Shown here: in pieces, positions 31,041 to 35,456 of the stretch
How positions within the stretch are numbered: position 1 is the stretch's first letter
Layout: every line of letters begins with the position of its first letter
NCBI GenBank assembly: GCA_045637485.1
Contig: JAZTZK010000014.1
Location: forward strand, 1 to 35,456
Source of the DNA: UBA2862 sp045637485
GTDB lineage: Bacteria > Bacillota > Clostridia > Christensenellales > Aristaeellaceae
Direction of reading: 5' to 3'
Length of the DNA: 35,456 nucleotides
Program-made: the position numbers and the translations under genes
The notes under the pieces: model-generated
Databases searched by the model: none
What the model was told of the DNA's origin: nothing
Seen by the model: the letters and a program-made list of their open reading frames with translations, nothing else

Positions 31041-32204
31041 CTAATTCGCCAGCTTCACGTCGATGTCGCCGCTGGCGGTGCGGATCGCGAGCCTGGGCTG
31101 GCGGAGGCCCTCCCGGGCGGGGGGATTGTCGTCGGGCAGGCGCACGTCGCCGCTGGCGGTGTTCGTGGAGATGTCGTAGCCGCATTCCAGCCGCGTCAGG
31201 CGCAGGTCCACGTCGCCGCTGGCGGTCTTGACGCGGGTCTCGAGGGCGATGCAGCGGGCCAGGGAGACGTCCCCGTTGGCGGTGTCTATGGCCAGCGTGG
31301 GGTTGCACTCCATTGCCTCCAGGTCCACGTCGCCGCTGGCGGCGTGGATCTCGGTGGCCGCCGCCGAGCCCCGGACCAGCTCGATGTCCCCCGAGGAGGT
31401 GGCGACGTACAGCCCCTCCAGGTCCGGCTTGCGCAGCTCGATGTCGCCGCTGGCGGCCTCGATGCGGCTCTCGCCCGCCACGGCCAGGTGAGTGGACGTC
31501 AGGTCGCCGCTGGCCAGGTGGATGCGCAGCGCGCCGTCGACACGCACCCCCTCCAACCGCACGTCCCCGCTCCGGGTGGCGAGCTTCAGGTTGCCGCCGC
31601 AGTCGAAGGTTCGGAGGGTCACGTCGCCGCTGGCGCTGTCGATGTCGGCCCCGCCGCCAAAGGCCGCGCCCTCCAGCGTCAGGTCTCCGCCCCCGGCGGT
31701 GTAGCTGAACGCTCCGTCCAGGGGGGCCGCGAGGGTGATCTTCACGCGCTGGGCGGGGGAGGAGAGCATGTGCAGCACCCGCTGCAGGCTGAACCGGGGG
31801 CCCTCCGCCGCCTTCTCCACGATCTCCATTACGTCGCCGTCCATGCGCCATTCAAAGCGGGTGGGATCGGAGAAGCGCAGCTGGGCCGCCGCGCCGCCGT
31901 CCAATTCACCCCGCACGATGGTCACGTCCGCGTTGTCCACCCGCACCCGCAGCCCGTTCAGCGCCGTCACGTTCTCGTCGGAAGGACGGACCTCCGGGGC
32001 GATCCCATCGGCGACAGGGGCGGCGCAGTCCCCGGTCAGCTCCGCCGGGTCGCCCAGGGCCGCCACGGCCTCGGCCTCGGAGAGGCCCTCCTCCATGCGG
32101 TCGTCGATGATCTCGCCATAGTATTCCAGCAGCCTGTTCCGCTCTGCCTCGGGCAGCCGGGACGTCTGCTTGTTCAACAGCTCCATAAATTCACGCTTGG
32201 TCAT
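31041..32204 (-). CDS. DUF4097-type beta-helix repeat protein with N-terminal DUF1700/HAAS-like domain
   Basis: This 387-residue protein has an N-terminal helical domain of about 60 residues (MTKREFMELLNKQTSRLP...LSEAEAVAALGDP), like the HAAS/DUF1700 domain that accompanies PadR regulators. The remainder is a long array of SGDV/SGDI turns every ~20 residues, the DUF4097 pattern, predicted to form a right-handed beta helix. No signal peptide or membrane helix is apparent. GGAGG precedes the start by about 9 bases. Its start overlaps the padR-like gene by 14 bp, so the two are coupled. In Firmicutes such pairs are linked to envelope stress in some cases, but no function is established. The repeat DNA itself is repetitive (GTCGCCGCTGGCGG units), so polymorphism by slippage is possible. 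Confidence 0.85.
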   Translation of the reverse strand: MTKREFMELLNKQTSRLPEAERNRLLEYYGEIIDDRMEEGLSEAEAVAALGDPAELTGDCAAPVADGIAPEVRPSDENVTALNGLRVRVDNADVTIVRGELDGGAAAQLRFSDPTRFEWRMDGDVMEIVEKAAEGPRFSLQRVLHMLSSPAQRVKITLAAPLDGAFSYTAGGGDLTLEGAAFGGGADIDSASGDVTLRTFDCGGNLKLATRSGDVRLEGVRVDGALRIHLASGDLTSTHLAVAGESRIEAASGDIELRKPDLEGLYVATSSGDIELVRGSAAATEIHAASGDVDLEAMECNPTLAIDTANGDVSLARCIALETRVKTASGDVDLRLTRLECGYDISTNTASGDVRLPDDNPPAREGLRQPRLAIRTASGDIDVKLAN

Positions 32205-32517
32205 GTCCTTCTACCTCCGCTTCAATCTTGCCCAGCGCCCGCATCAGCTGCCGCCATTCCCCCAGGAAGGCGTGGATGCGGGCCTCGCCGGCTTCCGTGA
32301 TTTGATAGTACTTGCGCAATCGCCCGTTGTGCTCCACCGAGCGCACCGTCACCAGTCCGCCCGCCTCCAGCCGCTTCAGAATCGGGTAGAGCGTCGACTC
32401 CGAAACGTCGATCAGCTCGCCCACGTCCCGGACCAGGCGGTAGCCGTAGCTCTCCCCCCGCCGCAGCACGGTCAGCACACAGGCGTCCAATATGCCCCGC
32501 TTCAGCTGGACATCCAT
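32191..32517 (-). CDS. PadR-family transcriptional regulator
   Basis: This 108-residue winged helix-turn-helix protein of the PadR family is of the short (subfamily 2) type. Typical segments are LKRGILDACVLTVLRRGESYGYRL, seen as RGILDACVLTVL and ESYGYRL, then STLYPILKRLEAGGLV (recognition helix) and GRLRKYYQITEAG (wing). The start at 32517 has AAGGAGG 8 bases upstream; an in-frame ATG at 32550 lies on the -10 box and is excluded. It is the first gene of the unit with the DUF4097 protein. An ATAC-N8-GTAT palindrome at 32545-32560 in its own promoter is a good candidate for autorepression. Confidence 0.93.
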   Translation of the reverse strand: MDVQLKRGILDACVLTVLRRGESYGYRLVRDVGELIDVSESTLYPILKRLEAGGLVTVRSVEHNGRLRKYYQITEAGEARIHAFLGEWRQLMRALGKIEAEVEGHDQA

Positions 32518-32541
32518 GGCAACACCTCCTTCACACATGAT

Positions 32542-32570
32542 ATTATACAACGCATAGTATTACGCGTCAA
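32542..32570 (-). promoter_or_regulatory. Promoter and candidate operator of the PadR-DUF4097 unit
   Basis: On the minus strand TTGACG (32565-32570) and TATAAT (32542-32547) are 17 bp apart. Between and overlapping them, ATAC (32557-32560) and GTAT (32545-32548) form a palindrome with an 8-base spacer, the spacing used by PadR-type operators (ATGT-N8-ACAT in the classical case). Confidence 0.78.
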
Positions 32571-32644
32571 GGGGGAAATTGGGTCGATTCATCGATTTAT
32601 CCGCATAAATAATCCGCAAAACAGATCGAAAATGAAAAATCCGG

Positions 32645-32673
32645 TTGTATTTCACGCAAATGAAGTATATAAT
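32645..32673 (+). promoter_or_regulatory. Promoter of the GGDEF/EAL gene
   Basis: TTGTAT (32645-32650) and TATAAT (32668-32673) are spaced by 17 bp, within an AT-rich divergent intergenic region. The start codon is 50 bp downstream. Confidence 0.75.
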
Positions 32674-32722
32674 ATAATTATAACAAGGCGAATTTGTACC
32701 ACGCGAGGGGAGGAGGTTCGCC

Positions 32723-35257
32723 ATGATCAACGGATTGCTTGCCTTGGCCTCGGGCAAATCGTCCCAGGACTTTGTGCTGGAATACCTGAACAATTCCACC
32801 TACGACGAGATGATCGGCATCGACCTGAACGAGGACCGCTTCAGGTTCATGTACAACATCGAGGGCAAGTATCAGCTTCCCGCCACGGAGGGGAGCTACC
32901 GGATTTTTTACAGCTACGCGGTGGACCACCTGGTTTTCGAGGAGGATCGCCAGGCCTACGCCGACTACATGGAGCCGGACACCCTGCTCCGGCGCCTGGC
33001 GCAGTCGAAGCTGCCGGGGGTGCTGGGTCTGCAGTATCGGGTGTACATGGCGGACGGGGGCGCGCGCTGGGTGGAGCAGGTCACGGTGGGCGGCGCGGTG
33101 AACAACCTGCCCGAGGGCCTGGTCTACTGCTATGTGTATGACATACAGAACATCAAGGACCGGGAGGCGGGCGTCACCCGGGTGCGCAGCCACGGCAGGG
33201 CCATCCACGACCCGCTGACGGGCCTGCTGCGGGAGGACGAATTCTTCAGCGCCACCAAGCCGCTGCTGACGAACCGCAGCATGAACTGGATGCTGATCGT
33301 CATCGACCTGGAGCAGTTCAAGCTGTTCAACGAGTGGTACGGACGCAAGGCGGGGGACATGGTGCTGGCCCGCATCGGCAGCGGCCTGAACAACGACGCC
33401 GAGGTCGGCGAAGGCATTGCCGGCTACATGGGCAACGACGACTTCTGTCTGCTGGTGCCCGCCGGGCGCGTGAACCCGCAGCAGCTGTACGAGAACGTGC
33501 ATCGGGTCATCGTGCGCTTCGGGGTGTCCATCGGCTTCCTGCCCTCCTTCGGCATCAGCTACTCCAACGGCGGCACCTCGATACTGAACCTGTTCGACCA
33601 AGCCTCGCTGGCCTGCCAGCACGCCAAGCAGGACTTCAAGAACCGCATCCGCACCTTCGACCCCTCGATGTACAACAAGACGGCGGAGGACTATCACATC
33701 CTCTCCGACTTCCAGGACGCCCTGAAGAACGACGAGATCACCTTCTGGCTGCAGCCCCAGGTGCGGGCCTCCACCGGCAGCATCGTGGGCGCGGAGTCGC
33801 TGGCCCGCTGGATCAAGCCCAGCGGGCAGATGGTGCCGCCCTCGGCCTTCGTGCCGGTGCTGGAGAAGTACGGCTTCATTCCCGACCTGGATAAGTTCAT
33901 CTGGGAGAGCGTCTGCCGCTGGAGCCGCAGCTGCCTGGACCGGGGGCTGCCGCTGATCTCGGTGTCGGTGAACGTGTCCCAGGTGGACATCTTCACGCTG
34001 AACGTCACCGAGCACTTCTGCGCGCTTCTGAAGCGCTACGACCTGCCCCGCACGGCGGTGAAGATCGAGATTACCGAATCGGCCTGCGGCGAGGATTCCC
34101 AGAAGGTGCGGGATACCGTGCAGCAGCTGCGCGAGCAGGGCTTCGTGGTGCTGATGGACGACTTCGGCAGCGGCTATTCCTCGCTGAACATGCTGCACGA
34201 GCTGAACATAGACATCATCAAGCTGGACGCCTACTTCCTGCACCTGGACAACACCAGCGACAGGAAGGGCATGCGCATACTGGAATCCATCGTAAACATG
34301 GCCAAGACCCTGACGCTGCCCATCATCGTGGAGGGCGTGGAGAGCGAATCGCAGAAGGGTTTTCTGATGAGCCTGGGCTGTCACTACATGCAGGGCTATT
34401 TCTTCCACAAGCCCATGCCTGTGAACGCCTTCGAGGCGCTGATTGCCAGCCCCGGGCGGGTGGACAACCAGGGCTTCGTGTTCAAGGCCAACGACCAGTT
34501 CCGCATACGGGAATTCCTGAACGACGCCATCTATTCCGACGCGATGCTCAACAACATCATCGGCCCCGCCGCCATCTACGCCCGGCGCGGCGACGCGGTG
34601 GACATCGTGCGCTTCAACCAGCAGTTCTTCGAGATGGCGAACGTGCCGGACTTCGACGAGCGCCTGTCCAACATACAGCGCTTCATGCCGGAGAAGGACA
34701 GGAAGCGGCTGTTCGAGCTGCTGGACCAGGCCGACGTGGACCGTCTGAACGGGGCCGCCGACGTGATGAGCTTTGAACGGGTGGAGGGTGAATACGCCCG
34801 CCTGCTGATCCACTTCTACTTCCTGAACGAGACCGACGGCAGCAAGCGCTTCTACGGCGCGGCCCGGGACGTGACCGAGATGGCCAAGCTGGGCAACCAC
34901 ATGGCCCTGCTGGCCCGCCACTCCTCCCGCAGCGTGGTGTTCCTTGTGCGCCAGCGCGGCCACTACAGCTACGAGGTGGCCGCCCACGGCCTGGAGGCCA
35001 CGATGAAGCTGTCCAGGGACCGGTTCGAGGCCGAGCTGAACGACGGCAGCCTCTTCAACCGCATTCCCGCCGAGAGCCGTAGGCGCCTGATGCGCCTGAA
35101 CCGAACCCTGGGCGAGAACCGCCAGGGCTACTCCGAGGCCCTGACACTGACCGCCGGCGACGGCGCCCCGGTGCAGCTGTTCCTGCGCGCCGACCCCGTC
35201 AACGAGCCCGACAGCGACGTCCGGTGGATCTATTCGATACGCAGGGCGGATCAATAG
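32723..35257 (+). CDS. PAS / degenerate GGDEF / EAL cyclic-di-GMP phosphodiesterase-like protein
   Basis: This 844-residue protein has no membrane segment, so it is a cytoplasmic signalling protein. A PAS-like domain (about 22-150) is followed by a GGDEF-fold domain (about 170-310) whose active-site loop reads GNDDF (237-241) instead of GG(D/E)EF, so cyclase activity is doubtful. The EAL domain (about 335-580) has ESL (358-360) in place of EAL but keeps the metal and catalytic residues: E358, the Asn of VNVS, EITES, DDFGSGYSSL (479-488), the Lys of IIKLD, the Glu of VEGVES and QGYFF. It should therefore hydrolyse cyclic di-GMP. The C-terminal ~250 residues hold one or two further PAS-like domains (MLNNIIGPAAIY...GAARDVTEM). 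AGGAGG lies 6 bases before the ATG. Confidence 0.9.
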   Translation: MINGLLALASGKSSQDFVLEYLNNSTYDEMIGIDLNEDRFRFMYNIEGKYQLPATEGSYRIFYSYAVDHLVFEEDRQAYADYMEPDTLLRRLAQSKLPGVLGLQYRVYMADGGARWVEQVTVGGAVNNLPEGLVYCYVYDIQNIKDREAGVTRVRSHGRAIHDPLTGLLREDEFFSATKPLLTNRSMNWMLIVIDLEQFKLFNEWYGRKAGDMVLARIGSGLNNDAEVGEGIAGYMGNDDFCLLVPAGRVNPQQLYENVHRVIVRFGVSIGFLPSFGISYSNGGTSILNLFDQASLACQHAKQDFKNRIRTFDPSMYNKTAEDYHILSDFQDALKNDEITFWLQPQVRASTGSIVGAESLARWIKPSGQMVPPSAFVPVLEKYGFIPDLDKFIWESVCRWSRSCLDRGLPLISVSVNVSQVDIFTLNVTEHFCALLKRYDLPRTAVKIEITESACGEDSQKVRDTVQQLREQGFVVLMDDFGSGYSSLNMLHELNIDIIKLDAYFLHLDNTSDRKGMRILESIVNMAKTLTLPIIVEGVESESQKGFLMSLGCHYMQGYFFHKPMPVNAFEALIASPGRVDNQGFVFKANDQFRIREFLNDAIYSDAMLNNIIGPAAIYARRGDAVDIVRFNQQFFEMANVPDFDERLSNIQRFMPEKDRKRLFELLDQADVDRLNGAADVMSFERVEGEYARLLIHFYFLNETDGSKRFYGAARDVTEMAKLGNHMALLARHSSRSVVFLVRQRGHYSYEVAAHGLEATMKLSRDRFEAELNDGSLFNRIPAESRRRLMRLNRTLGENRQGYSEALTLTAGDGAPVQLFLRADPVNEPDSDVRWIYSIRRADQ

Positions 35258-35299
35258 AACCAGCATGTTACCATCGTCATATTTTTCCACACTGTTTAC

Positions 35300-35345
35300 T
35301 TGACAATTCTGCCGTGGCGACTAAAATTAGATTGTCTAACTAATT
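35300..35345 (+). promoter_or_regulatory. Promoter region and candidate operator of the MarR-like gene
   Basis: TTGACA (35300-35305) is followed after 16 bp by a weak -10 TAAAAT (35322-35327). Overlapping and just downstream are two nested palindromes, TTAGA-TTG-TCTAA (35327-35339) and AATTAG-N9-CTAATT (35325-35345). Such a site at the promoter is typical of MarR autoregulation. Confidence 0.55.
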
Positions 35346-35387
35346 AACTGCGGCATTGGACGAGCATACGCGAGGGGAGGGCGGCGC

Positions 35388-35456
35388 ATGGACGCGCTTG
35401 GCAACGAGTTGAACCGGCTGCTGGTGGGCACCTATCGCGCCGCGGGCAAGATCGAG
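35388..35456 (+). CDS. N-terminus of a MarR-family-like regulator (cut by window end)
   Basis: Only 23 codons are in the window. They read MDALGNELNRLLVGTYRAAG, then KIE, with GAGGGGAGG upstream. LNRLLV..YR...KIE resembles the first helix of MarR-type regulators of Firmicutes. With so little sequence the family call is tentative, but the palindromic promoter region supports a regulator. Confidence 0.5.
   Translation, partial: MDALGNELNRLLVGTYRAAGKIE

Noticed and set aside
30426..32300. A 624-codon plus-strand open frame over the DUF4097 gene
   Set aside because: Its repetitive V-A-A-G-G pattern simply mirrors the SGD repeats of the minus-strand gene.
32678..35290. An 870-codon minus-strand open frame opposite the GGDEF/EAL gene
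   Set aside because: It is a mirror of a clear signalling protein gene; composition is typical of antisense frames.

Overview
The window comes from the chromosome of a GC-rich, Gram-positive-type bacterium of the Firmicutes/Clostridia line. The signs are: a T-box leader in front of tRNA synthetase genes, strong AGGAGG-type ribosome binding sites, TTGACA/TATAAT promoters, an L10 leader, PadR and MarR regulators, BspA-type leucine-rich surface proteins, a TetM-like GTPase, and short dispersed repeats of the kind seen in uncultured gut Clostridia. I cannot name the species. No rRNA, tRNA, CRISPR array, transposase or phage gene was seen.

Layout. 1-1.6 kb: repeat-rich spacer, then a zinc-ribbon protein. 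1.6-6.6 kb (minus strand): hisS-aspS-cysS, one operon behind a consensus promoter and a well-formed T-box whose specifier loop carries overlapping Asp (GAC) and His (CAC) codons. 6.6-10.7 kb: a predicted AAA-ATPase/nuclease and a secreted leucine-rich-repeat protein. 10.7-14.5 kb: ribosomal and transcription genes in the order rplJ-rplL / rpmG-secE-nusG-rplK-rplA, which is rotated relative to the usual bacterial order. It has an L10 attenuator and two similar hairpins that may be L1 operators. 14.5-23 kb: a cell-envelope block with a second secreted leucine-rich-repeat protein followed by three tandem paralogous L,D-transpeptidases. 23-26.3 kb: Nudix hydrolase and Mrp-type ATPase (minus), then a MATE exporter (plus). 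26.3-30.4 kb: M19 dipeptidase overlapping a TetM-like GTPase gene (minus), divergent from an N-acetylneuraminate-lyase-like gene. 30.4-32.6 kb: a decayed-looking spacer, then a PadR/DUF4097 operon. 32.7 kb to the end: a PAS/degenerate-GGDEF/EAL protein and the first 23 codons of a MarR-like regulator.

How the genes fit together. The first half is mostly translation and its feedback control: synthetases sensed through uncharged tRNA, and ribosomal proteins sensed through mRNA structures. The middle is an envelope-building block, in which secreted cysteine transpeptidases with peptidoglycan-binding and SH3 modules would crosslink or modify the wall and leucine-rich-repeat proteins would be displayed or released. 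The last third is made of small regulatory and metabolic units, several with readable promoters and candidate operators. The observations most worth a second look are the overlapping-codon T-box, the rotated ribosomal cluster with two L1-like hairpins, the transpeptidase triplication, and a repeat element that supplies the 3' end of hisS.
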